From NCBI GenBank assembly GCA_032718475.1, contig JAUCBJ010006593.1:1-45908 (forward strand): DNA of 45,908 nt. The letters run 5' to 3'. Made by a program: the position numbers and the translations under genes. Of this stretch, positions 30,707 to 41,770 are shown piece by piece. The stretch comes from Nemertoderma westbladi. Its lineage: Eukaryota > Xenacoelomorpha > Nemertodermatida > Nemertodermatidae. Position 1 is the first letter of the stretch. Every line of letters begins with the position of its first letter. The notes below the pieces were generated by a model. It was not told the DNA's origin, ran no database searches, and was given only the letters and a program-made list of their open reading frames with translations.

Positions 30707-32431
30707 ATGACAGAGGTTGTTTTTTAACCGCCGCAAGGCGGAAAAGGGCTTTAGCCCTCACTAACTACTATATACACCTCACCCAATACTAAAAATCCGG
30801 GAATGTGGAAGAAAGGGGGGTATATGGGCGAGTTAGGGTATAAGGGGGCGCTTAGGGGGCAAGCCGACCATCCCAGTAGGTGGATAGACCCCCTATTAAC
30901 TTTCTAAATTTTGATTTCGAGCGAATCCGACCGACGGTTTTCGAGTTGGGCCCAATGGAACGTTTTAGAAATTTGAATTTCCCGCCAAACGCTACAGCCA
31001 AACTGGCTATAGATGGAGACTAGCGGCCAACGGGATCGCGTAGGGGGTATAGATGTTAGTCCAGCTCATTCTTTTTTTGGAACGACTCGACCTATAGGGG
31101 CCGATCGGTAGCTGATCGAACACGATCTTTACGATCTTTGGCGAAATACGACCGGAAGGAGTGGGAATTTGAGAAAAGTTTGAAAGTAGAAAATGTTCCT
31201 CACCCCCGAATTATGCTAGACGGACCCGATAAAAATTTGAAAAAAATTAATTCTAGGGGGTCTACGGGGCCAACGAAGCTTTCCGATTGGACGATATTAT
31301 TTTCGCCTATTACTACGGGAAGGAACGGTTTTAAGTTAAAACATGTACAAGAGATATGGTCGGGAAGCTCGAGCTCTATCCAACGGAAGCGGTCCCGGGA
31401 TCGTAAATTAAGAAGTTCTCGAGATATAGAGGAAAATTAACGAGTCGTTAAAAAATGCAGTAATTAGCAATTAGCGCTAATTAAGAGCGAATTAATTAAT
31501 CGAATCTCGAAATTAACGGTGCCAATCGATGGGAAACAACGAGAGGAGCTCGCCAATTTTTTAAATTTTCGAAAAGACCCAGCGGAAGCCGAGATAAATG
31601 GATTTTCGTAAAATTGGGGTCCCGACCACCTAGTCGAATATCGGAGGCGAATCGCCACCTTTGGGAAATAGGCGAAAATATACCGAAAAAGCAAAACGAG
31701 CGATATTGATTTAAAATTCGAAACTTTTTGGTCGACACGGGCTCGCTAGTGGATGATATACACTATTTTAGTCAATTTATCCAAAAGGGTCATTTTTATG
31801 ATCTTTGATCATGATCTTTATGATCTTTGGCCTAAAGCATGGAATAAGAGTATTTTTATATTAAATTGTAATTCGTACATTATAAGCAAAGTCTATGGGG
31901 CCATTTTCAGACATACTTTAAAATTTATCTTTGAAATTTAAATCATTTGTTCACCCAGCCATGCAATGGCTGGGTGAACCACCAAAATATTAAGCAATGA
32001 TATCCGCAAAGCCTTTAAATATATTATAGGGTGGTGGGTGGGGCTAGTGGTTAGTGTTTATACATAGTTAGGTAATGATTGTATATATAGCGAGTTGTTA
32101 AAACAGGGAATGAATATAACTTTATGTTACATAAGACAGTAAATTTCGATATTCCGATTTACAAATACACACTATCGCCACCTTTTAGGGTAGGGGAGAA
32201 TACAACTGGTTATAGCGGAATAACTATGTACGAGATACTTCTTCGACTTCTACATTAGAACAATTACAGTACTATAGCTCTTTAAACTAATTCTAGAACT
32301 CCGTTTACCTACTAAAAAACAAATAAATATAATTAAATTTATAATAATAATAATAATAATTAATCAAGGTCTACTAAAATATACAAGCTATACTGATCAA
32401 GAATAAATGATAAAAAAACTCACATCACTGG
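30707..32431 (+). mobile_element. Array unit 6 (type b), right end of array
   Basis: Starts ATGACAGAGG, loop GCAA, perfect hairpin 31949-31979, diverged distal third like unit 4. Ends CACATCACTGG and then joins TTCGGTATTC of the host module. Confidence 0.7.
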
Positions 32432-32497
32432 TTCGGTATTCTAAAGATAATTTTGAGTTGTAAAAAATAGATTCTGAAGAAATAGTTACAGATAAAT

Positions 32498-32665
32498 ATG
32501 GAGTTAATCTTTCTGTGGTTATTTTTAATGTTAGTCGCGGTTTGGAGTATTCCAGGAATAATTATGTTGACGTTTTACGTGAAACATATTAGGGAGAGGA
32601 ACAAGAAGCAGAAAGGAAACAAAAAGGATACGTCGACACAAGAGCAATCGAAACAATCGAGGTAA
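32498..32665 (+). CDS. Small membrane protein, 55 aa (copy 4)
   Basis: Full-length. It lies just after the right end of the six-unit array, which has cut it off from the TATA box and acceptor now left at 21.7-21.8 kb. Downstream sequence switches after GAGGTAA to TCTGCAAAAAATTAT and the GC-box block. Confidence 0.45.
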   Translation: MELIFLWLFLMLVAVWSIPGIIMLTFYVKHIRERNKKQKGNKKDTSTQEQSKQSR

Positions 32666-33523
32666 TCTGCAAAAAATTATAACTACAATACAAAGAAATT
32701 AAAGCTGTCAATTAAGTGAAAATAGCAATTGTTTGTTTACGTCTTAATTTACTAAGGTGAATTTAATTTAATTGATAAATAAATGAAAAATATTAAAATA
32801 TAAAAAAGAAATATCTACAGTGTTCACAGAATAGTCTTTAAATAGAACCGTCACCGAATATTCTAAAAACGCGAAAATCGGACTGGAGAGGAAGCGAGCA
32901 GAGTGGAGTAGGGGGGGCGGGCCGTACCTGAAATCGCGAAGGGCCTGAGCGCGTGGGCGCGAGGATTGATCCAAGGTAAGAACCCGGGCCTTAAATGTGC
33001 AGGAAATTACCACGGACAATACCTTGGGTACTAGTGAACGGAAAGTGAAGTACCGGCGCAGCGGTAAGTCTCGTTTGCCTGACGTGATATTCGGGCTCGG
33101 TTCAACCGTCTTCTTAAATCTTCAGCTCAGCAGCTCTCTTCATTTTTTTTTTTAATTGCTGACCACCTTACACGGAGCAACTTTTTTTGAAAAACTATGT
33201 ATTATTTCTTAACGAAAAAATCTCTAAAATTATTTTGAGTTACGTGTTAAGTTTCCCTAATGTCCAGTTTCCATTTGTCATACCAATACTCGTCATCATT
33301 CACTCATTATCATGTAATCAGTCCACAATATTTTACAGAACATAAATCAATAGTCAAAACAGCTATAAAACAGCTATAAAAATAGGCAGAATAATGATAT
33401 TATATCTCCCCATGTATATTATAATACATTTTCATTCAAGCAATCAGAGTAGCAATAATTATACTAATAAGTAATAATTATTAAATTCTCTACTCCCCCC
33501 CCCCCCCCCCCCCCCCCCTCAGC
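32666..33523 (+). promoter_or_regulatory. GC-box block with strong splice donors, copy 1
   Basis: A GC-rich island in AT-rich sequence, with GGGGGGGCGGGCC (Sp1-type GC box, 32911-32923) and several CpGs. It is followed by two strong 5' splice donors, CCAAG|GTAAGA (32976) and GCG|GTAAGT (33064). A 24-C tract (33495-33518) ends in CTCAG, which could act as a 3' splice site. A TTTAAATAG TATA-like motif lies upstream (~32837). The layout suggests the promoter and non-coding first exon of a polymerase II gene. The 83-codon minus-strand frame here starts at TTG and is not supported as a gene. Confidence 0.4.
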
Positions 33524-33877
33524 TTCCAACTTATTTATCCTATAAGATGCGAAATGATACAATGCTTCTATATATAGGGACATTTACATTGTTAACTTTA
33601 GCTGCTGTCATATATTAATGAGGCCTACGTGCGTTGGTTATTATTGGTTAATTTAACCTGCATTTCAGACATTTCTGGTGTTATAATCTGCAAAAAATTA
33701 TGAAATAGGTAGAACATAGGGTGCTAATTATGAACAACTAATGACTAAAATGACTAATGACTAAAAATAGTCTGAGAATAGGCGGAACGTATGAGGTAAT
33801 GCGATTAAAAATATTATAACCATCGCCTAAAATTGTGTTACAGTATTTAAATTAATTTCAGTTCAATACGTTTTATT

Positions 33878-34107
33878 CTAGTATCCCAAAACAGATTTTC
33901 TTTTTTCGAAAGCGTAATATATATACAATCCTAGTTTTATAAGGTCAGTATCGTATGTCACTCCTATTAGTTCTGCAAACTTCTGAAAATTTGTGTTGGT
34001 GCAGTAATAATTACCGACGTATTTTAGGCGGAGATTAGTATATCCACTACATTTCAAAAGAAAGTGTAGTTCATTTTCGTTGAAAGACTTCCACGAGATG
34101 AAAACTC
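33878..34107 (-). pseudogene. LINE ORF2 C-terminal tail, copy 4
   Basis: Same tail. The junction with the minisatellite reads GATGAAAAC instead of GATGAACAC, a change shared only with copy 7. Confidence 0.75.
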
Positions 34108-34108
34108 T

Positions 34109-34542
34109 CTCATGCCTCCCACGAGATGTAAACTCTCTCAGGTCTCCCCGAGATGTACACTCTCTCAGGTCTCCCACGAGATGTACACTCTCTCAGGTCT
34201 CCCCGAAATGTACACTCTCTCAGGTCTCCCACGAGATGAACACTCTCTCAGGTCTCCCCGAGATGTACACTCTCTCAGGTCTCCCCGAAATGTACACTCT
34301 CTCAGGTCTCCCACGAGATGAACACTCTCTCAGGTCTCCCACGAGATGTACACTCTCTCAGGTCTCCCCGAAATGTACACTCTCTCAGGTCTCCCACGAG
34401 ATGAACACTCTCTTAGGTCTCCCCGAGATGTACACTCTCTCAGGTCTCCCCGAAATGTACACTCTCTCAGGTCTCCCACGAGATGAACACTCTCTCAGGT
34501 CTCCCACGAGATGTACACTCTCTCAGGTCTCCCCGAAATGTA
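34109..34542. repeat. 27/28-bp minisatellite, copy 4 (~16 units)
   Basis: Ends at GAAATGTACTCCCCATGTAT, joining sequence of the GC-box module tail. Confidence 0.9.
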
Positions 34543-35030
34543 CTCCCCATGTATATTATAATACATTTTCATTCAAGCAATCAGAGTAGCAATAATTATA
34601 CTAATAAGTAATAATTATTAAATTCTCTACTCCCCCCCCCCCCCCCCCCCCCCTCAGCTTCCAACTTATTTATCCTATAAGATGCGAAATGATACAATGC
34701 TTCTATATATAGGGACATTTACATTGTTAACTTTAGCTGCTGTCATATATTAATGAGGCCTACGTGCGTTGGTTATTATTGGTTAATTTAACCTGCATTT
34801 CAGACATTTCTGGTGTTATAATCTGCAAAAAATTATGAAATAGGTAGAACATAGGGTGCTAATTATGAACAACTAATGACTAAAATGACTAATGACTAAA
34901 AATAGTCTGAGAATAGGCGGAACGTATGAGGTAATGCGATTAAAAATATTATAACCATCGCCTAAAATTGTGTTACAGTATTTAAATTAATTTCAGTTCA
35001 ATACGTTTTATTCTAGTATCCCAAAACAGA

Positions 35031-35241
35031 TTATCTTTTTTCGAAAGCGTAATATATATACAATCCTAGTTTTATAAGGTCAGTATCGTATGTCACTCCT
35101 ATTAGTTCTGCAAACTTCTGAAAATTTGTGTTGGTGCAGTAATAATTACCGACGTATTTTAGGCGGAGATTAGTATATCCACTACATTTCAAAAGAAAGT
35201 GTAGTTCATTTTCGTTGAAAGACTTCCACGAGATGAACACT
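35031..35241 (-). pseudogene. LINE ORF2 C-terminal tail, copy 5 (premature stop)
   Basis: A T-to-A change (AGATTATC) creates a stop after FEKR, removing the last residues. Copy 8 shares it. Confidence 0.75.
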
Positions 35242-35243
35242 CT

Positions 35244-35793
35244 CTCCTGCCTCCCACGAGATGTAAACTCTCTCAGGTCTCCCACGAGATGTACACTCTC
35301 TCAGGTCTCCCGAGATGTACACTCTCTCAGGTCTCCCACGAGATGTACACTCTCTCAGGTCTCCCCGAAATGTACACTCTCTCAGGTCTCCCACGAGATG
35401 TACACTCTCTCAGGTCTCCCCGAGATGTACACTCTCTCAGGTCTCCCCGAGATGTACACTCTCTCAGGTCTCCCCGAGATGTACACTCTCTCAGGTCTCC
35501 CACGAGATGTACACTCTCTCAGGTCTCCCCGAGATGTACACTCTCTCAGGTCTCCCCGAAATGTACACTCTCTCAGGTCTCCCCGAGATCGAGATGTACA
35601 CTCTCTCAGGTCTCCCACGAGATGTACACTCTCTCAGGTCTCCCCGAGATGTACACTCTCTCAGGTCTCCCCGAAATGTACACTCTCTCAGGTCTCCCCG
35701 AGATGTACACTCTCTCAGGTCTCCCCGAGATGTACACTCTCTCAGGTCTCCCCGAGATGTACACTCTCTCAGGTCTCCCCGAAATGTACACTA
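35244..35793. repeat. 27/28-bp minisatellite, copy 5 (~20 units)
   Basis: Includes a 26-bp unit (GTCTCCCGAGATG) and a GAGATCGAGATG duplication. Ends directly in the linker module at ACACTAATTATGAAC. Confidence 0.9.
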
Positions 35794-35944
35794 ATTATGA
35801 ACAACTAATGACTAAAATGACTAATGACTAAAAATAGTCTGAGAATAGGCGGAACGTATGAGGTAATGCGATTAAAAATATTATAACCATCGCCTAAAAT
35901 TGTGTTACAGTATTTAAATTAATTTCAGTTCAATACGTTTTATT

Positions 35945-36175
35945 CTAGTATCCCAAAACAGATTTTCTTTTTTCGAAAGCGTAATATATATACAATCCTA
36001 GTTTTATAAGGTCAGTATCGTATGTCACTCCTATTAGTTCTGCAAACTTCTGAAAATTTGTGTTGGTGCAGTAATAATTACCGACGTATTTTAGGCGGAG
36101 ATTAGTATATCCACTACATTTCAAAAGAAAGTGTAGTTCATTTTCGTTGAAAGACTTCCACGAGATGAACACTCT
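35945..36175 (-). pseudogene. LINE ORF2 C-terminal tail, copy 6
   Basis: Identical to copy 3 through the tail and minisatellite. Confidence 0.75.
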
Positions 36176-36775
36176 CTCATGCCTCCCACGAGATGTAAAC
36201 TCTCTCAGGTCTCCCCGAGATGTAAACTCTCTCAGGTCTCCCACGAGATGTACACTCTCTCAGGTCTCCCCGAGATGTAAACTCTCTCAGGTCTCCCCGA
36301 GATGTACACTCTCTCAGGTCTCCCACGAGATGTACACTCTCTCAGGTCTCCCCGAAATGTACACTCTCTCAGGTCTCCCACGAGATGAACACTCTCTTAG
36401 GTCTCCCCGAGATGTACACTCTCTCAGGTCTCCCACGAGATGTACACTCTCTCATGCCTCAAACGAGATGTAAACTCTCTCAGGTCTCCCACGAGATGTA
36501 CACTCTCTCAGGTCTCCCCGAGATGTACACTCTCTCAGGTCTCCCACGAGATGAACACTCTCTCAGGTCTCCCACGAGATGTACACTCTCTCAGGTCTCC
36601 CCGAAATGTACACTCTCTCAGGTCTCCCCGAGATGTACACTCTCTCAGGTCTCCCCGAGATGTACACTCTCTCAGGTATCCCACGAGATGTACACTCTCT
36701 CATGCCTCCCACGAGATGTAAACTCTCTCAGGTCTCCCACGAGATGTACACTCTCTCAGGTCTCCCCGAGATGAA
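36176..36775. repeat. 27/28-bp minisatellite, copy 6 (~22 units)
   Basis: Same unit order as copy 3, about 15.3 kb away. Confidence 0.9.
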
Positions 36776-36812
36776 ATTTTGACAATGTTTTGTAAATTTT
36801 GTAATTAAAAAA

Positions 36813-36975
36813 AGCACTAGCTAGTAGCTACCATTAAAAAACACTAGCTAGTAGCTACCATTAAAAAACACTAGCTAGTAGCTACCATTAAAAAACACTC
36901 GCTAGTCTACCATTAATTAAAGAACACTAGCTACTGCAGTAGCAATAGCTACCATTAAAAAACCACTTGCTAGCT
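36813..36975. repeat. 25-bp CTAGCTAGTAGCTACC repeat block, copy 3
   Basis: Same six-unit structure as the block at 21498, inside the first 4.9-kb duplication unit. Confidence 0.8.
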
Positions 36976-37404
36976 ACCCTAAATGTTGTTGTGCTACGGG
37001 GTGTTGGGATATATAACAGGAATGACCGGCGTCATAGGCTATCCAAATTACACTGTCTGGAAATTTTATCGAAATCTAAAATTAAATCCTAACATTTTAG
37101 AATTGTTTAAATTTTGAAAATTTTTGTAATTTTTCTTGCAGGGGAGAAAATAAAATTACTTAATTAACTAGTTCGGTATTCTAAAGATAATTTTGAGTTG
37201 TAAAAAATAGATTATAGATTAGACTTATGAATTTCCCACTCCGTTTGCTTTGTAATTTATAAACTCCAGGTTAGCTAGGAAATTACTGGTTATATAGTTA
37301 AGAACACCTAGGATTTTGAGTGTATAGCTCTGTACTAGTTCGGTATTCTAAAGATAATTTTGAGTTGTAAAAAATAGATTCTGAAGAAATAGTTACAGAT
37401 AAAT

Positions 37405-37572
37405 ATGGAGTTAATCTTTCTGTGGTTATTTTTAATGTTAGTCGCGGTTTGGAGTATTCCAGGAATAATTATGTTGACGTTTTACGTGAAACATATTAGG
37501 GAGAGGAACAAGAAGCAGAAAGGAAACAAAAAGGATACGTCGACACAAGAGCAATCGAAACAATCGAGGTAA
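37405..37572 (+). CDS. Small membrane protein, 55 aa (copy 5)
   Basis: Full-length, with TATA box (37010), acceptor (~37141) and ORF in uninterrupted order. With copy 6 it is the most complete transcription-unit-like arrangement. Confidence 0.5.
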   Translation: MELIFLWLFLMLVAVWSIPGIIMLTFYVKHIRERNKKQKGNKKDTSTQEQSKQSR

Positions 37573-38430
37573 TCTGCAAAAAATTATAACTACAATACAA
37601 AGAAATTAAAGCTGTCAATTAAGTGAAAATAGCAATTGTTTGTTTACGTCTTAATTTACTAAGGTGAATTTAATTTAATTGATAAATAAATGAAAAATAT
37701 TAAAATATAAAAAAGAAATATCTAAAGTGTTCACAGAATAGTCTTTAAATAGAACCGTCACCGAATATTCTAAAAACGCGAAAATCGGACTGGAGAGGAA
37801 GCGAGCAGAGTGGAGTAGGGGGGGCGGGCCGTACCTGAAATCGCGAAGGGCCTGAGCGCGTGGGCGCGAGGATTGATCCAAGGTAAGAACCCGGGCCTTA
37901 AATGTGCAGGAAATTACCACGGACAATACCTTGGGTACTAGTGAACGGAAAGTGAAGTACCGGCGCAGCGGTAAGTCTCGTTTGCCTGACGTGATATTCG
38001 GGCTCGGTTCAACCGTCTTCTTAAATCTTCAGCTCAGCAGCTCTCTTCATTTTTTTTTTTAATTGCTGACCACCTTACACGGAGCAACTTTTTTTGAAAA
38101 ACTATGTATTATTTCTTAACGAAAAAATCTCTAAAATTATTTTGAGTTACGTGTTAAGTTTCCCTAATGTCCAGTTTCCATTTGTCATACCAATACTCGT
38201 CATCATTCACTCATTATCATGTAATCAGTCCACAATATTTTACAGAACATAAATCAATAGTCAAAACAGCTATAAAACAGCTATAAAAATAGGCAGAATA
38301 ATGATATTATATCTCCCCATGTATATTATAATACATTTTCATTCAAGCAATCAGAGTAGCAATAATTATACTAATAAGTAATAATTATTAAATTCTCTAC
38401 TCCCCCCCCCCCCCCCCCCCCCCCCCTCAG
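37573..38430 (+). promoter_or_regulatory. GC-box block with strong splice donors, copy 2
   Basis: Donors at 37883 and 37971. C tract of 25 (38402-38426) followed by TCAG. Confidence 0.4.
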
Positions 38431-38785
38431 CTTCCAACTTATTTATCCTATAAGATGCGAAATGATACAATGCTTCTATATATAGGGACATTTACATTGT
38501 TAACTTTAGCTGCTGTCATATATTAATGAGGCCTACGTGCGTTGGTTATTATTGGTTAATTTAACCTGCATTTCAGACATTTCTGGTGTTATAATCTGCA
38601 AAAAATTATGAAATAGGTAGAACATAGGGTGCTAATTATGAACAACTAATGACTAAAATGACTAATGACTAAAAATAGTCTGAGAATAGGCGGAACGTAT
38701 GAGGTAATGCGATTAAAAATATTATAACCATCGCCTAAAATTGTGTTACAGTATTTAAATTAATTTCAGTTCAATACGTTTTATT

Positions 38786-39016
38786 CTAGTATCCCAAAAC
38801 AGATTTTCTTTTTTCGAAAGCGTAATATATATACAATCCTAGTTTTATAAGGTCAGTATCGTATGTCACTCCTATTAGTTCTGCAAACTTCTGAAAATTT
38901 GTGTTGGTGCAGTAATAATTACCGACGTATTTTAGGCGGAGATTAGTATATCCACTACATTTCAAAAGAAAGTGTAGTTCATTTTCGTTGAAAGACTTCC
39001 ACGAGATGAAAACTCT
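38786..39016 (-). pseudogene. LINE ORF2 C-terminal tail, copy 7
   Basis: Duplicate of copy 4, offset by 4908 bp. Confidence 0.75.
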
Positions 39017-39450
39017 CTCATGCCTCCCACGAGATGTAAACTCTCTCAGGTCTCCCCGAGATGTACACTCTCTCAGGTCTCCCACGAGATGTACACTCTC
39101 TCAGGTCTCCCCGAAATGTACACTCTCTCAGGTCTCCCACGAGATGAACACTCTCTCAGGTCTCCCCGAGATGTACACTCTCTCAGGTCTCCCCGAAATG
39201 TACACTCTCTCAGGTCTCCCACGAGATGAACACTCTCTCAGGTCTCCCACGAGATGTACACTCTCTCAGGTCTCCCCGAAATGTACACTCTCTCAGGTCT
39301 CCCACGAGATGAACACTCTCTTAGGTCTCCCCGAGATGTACACTCTCTCAGGTCTCCCCGAAATGTACACTCTCTCAGGTCTCCCACGAGATGAACACTC
39401 TCTCAGGTCTCCCACGAGATGTACACTCTCTCAGGTCTCCCCGAAATGTA
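39017..39450. repeat. 27/28-bp minisatellite, copy 7 (~16 units)
   Basis: Same unit order as copy 4. Confidence 0.9.
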
Positions 39451-39940
39451 CTCCCCATGTATATTATAATACATTTTCATTCAAGCAATCAGAGTAGCAA
39501 TAATTATACTAATAAGTAATAATTATTAAATTCTCTACTCCCCCTCCCCCCCCCCCCCCCCCCTCAGCTTCCAACTTATTTATCCTATAAGATGCGAAAT
39601 GATACAATGCTTCTATATATAGGGACATTTACATTGTTAACTTTAGCTGCTGTCATATATTAATGAGGCCTACGTGCGTTGGTTATTATTGGTTAATTTA
39701 ACCTGCATTTCAGACATTTCTGGTGTTATAATCTGCAAAAAATTATGAAATAGGTAGAACATAGGGTGCTAATTATGAACAACTAATGACTAAAATGACT
39801 AATGACTAAAAATAGTCTGAGAATAGGCGGAACGTATGAGGTAATGCGATTAAAAATATTATAACCATCGCCTAAAATTGTGTTACAGTATTTAAATTAA
39901 TTTCAGTTCAATACGTTTTATTCTAGTATCCCAAAACAGA

Positions 39941-40151
39941 TTATCTTTTTTCGAAAGCGTAATATATATACAATCCTAGTTTTATAAGGTCAGTATCGTA
40001 TGTCACTCCTATTAGTTCTGCAAACTTCTGAAAATTTGTGTTGGTGCAGTAATAATTACCGACGTATTTTAGGCGGAGATTAGTATATCCACTACATTTC
40101 AAAAGAAAGTGTAGTTCATTTTCGTTGAAAGACTTCCACGAGATGAACACT
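39941..40151 (-). pseudogene. LINE ORF2 C-terminal tail, copy 8 (premature stop)
   Basis: Duplicate of copy 5, offset by 4910 bp, with the same stop mutation. Confidence 0.75.
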
Positions 40152-40153
40152 CT

Positions 40154-40589
40154 CTCCTGCCTCCCACGAGATGTAAACTCTCTCAGGTCTCCCACGAGAT
40201 GTACACTCTCTCAGGTCTCCCGAGATGTACACTCTCTCAGGTCTCCCACGAGATGTACACTCTCTCAGGTCTCCCCGAAATGTACACTCTCTCAGGTCTC
40301 CCACGAGATGTACACTCTCTCAGGTCTCCCCGAGATGTACACTCTCTCAGGTCTCCCCGAGATGTACACTCTCTCAGGTCTCCCCGAGATGTACACTCTC
40401 TCAGGTCTCCCACGAGATGTACACTCTCTCAGGTCTCCCCGAGATGTACACTCTCTCAGGTCTCCCCGAAATGTACACTCTCTCAGGTCTCCCCGAGATG
40501 TACACTCTCTCAGGTCTCCCCGAGATGTACACTCTCTCAGGTCTCCCACGAGATGTACACTCTCTCAGGTCTCCCCGAAATGTACACTA
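40154..40589. repeat. 27/28-bp minisatellite, copy 8 (~16 units)
   Basis: Matches copy 5 but is shorter by 114 bp (about four units, including the GAGATCGAGATG variant), showing array contraction after the 4.8-kb duplication. Confidence 0.9.
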
Positions 40590-40740
40590 ATTATGAACAA
40601 CTAATGACTAAAATGACTAATGACTAAAAATAGTCTGAGAATAGGCGGAACGTATGAGGTAATGCGATTAAAAATATTATAACCATCGCCTAAAATTGTG
40701 TTACAGTATTTAAATTAATTTCAGTTCAATACGTTTTATT

Positions 40741-40971
40741 CTAGTATCCCAAAACAGATTTTCTTTTTTCGAAAGCGTAATATATATACAATCCTAGTTT
40801 TATAAGGTCAGTATCGTATGTCACTCCTATTAGTTCTGCAAACTTCTGAAAATTTGTGTTGGTGCAGTAATAATTACCGACGTATTTTAGGCGGAGATTA
40901 GTATATCCACTACATTTCAAAAGAAAGTGTAGTTCATTTTCGTTGAAAGACTTCCACGAGATGAACACTCT
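40741..40971 (-). pseudogene. LINE ORF2 C-terminal tail, copy 9
   Basis: Duplicate of copy 6, offset by 4796 bp. Confidence 0.75.
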
Positions 40972-41571
40972 CTCATGCCTCCCACGAGATGTAAACTCTC
41001 TCAGGTCTCCCCGAGATGTAAACTCTCTCAGGTCTCCCACGAGATGTACACTCTCTCAGGTCTCCCCGAGATGTAAACTCTCTCAGGTCTCCCCGAGATG
41101 TACACTCTCTCAGGTCTCCCACGAGATGTACACTCTCTCAGGTCTCCCCGAAATGTACACTCTCTCAGGTCTCCCACGAGATGAACACTCTCTTAGGTCT
41201 CCCCGAGATGTACACTCTCTCAGGTCTCCCACGAGATGTACACTCTCTCATGCCTCAAACGAGATGTAAACTCTCTCAGGTCTCCCACGAGATGTACACT
41301 CTCTCAGGTCTCCCCGAGATGTACACTCTCTCAGGTCTCCCACGAGATGAACACTCTCTCAGGTCTCCCACGAGATGTACACTCTCTCAGGTCTCCCCGA
41401 AATGTACACTCTCTCAGGTCTCCCCGAGATGTACACTCTCTCAGGTCTCCCCGAGATGTACACTCTCTCAGGTATCCCACGAGATGTACACTCTCTCATG
41501 CCTCCCACGAGATGTAAACTCTCTCAGGTCTCCCACGAGATGTACACTCTCTCAGGTCTCCCCGAGATGAA
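40972..41571. repeat. 27/28-bp minisatellite, copy 9 (~22 units)
   Basis: Same unit order as copies 3 and 6. Confidence 0.9.
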
Positions 41572-41607
41572 ATTTTGACAATGTTTTGTAAATTTTGTAA
41601 TTAAAAA

Positions 41608-41770
41608 AAGCACTAGCTAGTAGCTACCATTAAAAAACACTAGCTAGTAGCTACCATTAAAAAACACTAGCTAGTAGCTACCATTAAAAAACACTCGCTA
41701 GTCTACCATTAATTAAAGAACACTAGCTACTGCAGTAGCAATAGCTACCATTAAAAAACCACTTGCTAGC
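41608..41770. repeat. 25-bp CTAGCTAGTAGCTACC repeat block, copy 4
   Basis: Same six-unit structure, inside the second duplication unit. Confidence 0.8.

Larger units (their letters stand above)
22024..32431. repeat. Head-to-tail array of six ~1.7-kb units
   Basis: Units start at 22024, 23778, 25464, 27215, 28945 and 30707 and measure 1754, 1686, 1751, 1730, 1762 and 1725 bp. The array starts and ends exactly at unit boundaries. Unit heads alternate between type a (units 1, 3, 5: GAGGATGTTTTTTAA, ACCACTACC) and type b (units 2, 4, 6: GAGGTTGTTTTTT, ACTACTATATACACC), giving a dimeric higher-order pattern. Flanks match the uninterrupted copies at 37338/37339 and 42134/42135. Two open frames per unit (100 codons plus strand, 76 codons minus strand) start only at TTG and have no ATG, so I do not call them genes. 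Confidence 0.9.
32432..37338. repeat. 4.9-kb tandem segmental duplication, unit 1
   Basis: Order: 55-codon ORF block, GC-box block, linker, LINE tail 4 with minisatellite, linker, LINE tail 5, LINE tail 6, 25-bp repeat block, acceptor block. Starts TTCGGTATTCTAAAG and ends TCTGTACTAG. Confidence 0.85.

Noticed and set aside
32768-33019. 83-codon minus-strand frame in the GC-box block
   Set aside because: It begins at TTG, lacks any domain and lies across the splice-donor-like sequences of the opposite strand.
35215-35808. Open frames up to 197 codons on both strands across the 27/28-bp minisatellites
   Set aside because: A stop-free repeat keeps several overlapping frames open at once. The frame changes at each 28-bp unit and no independent start or domain is present.
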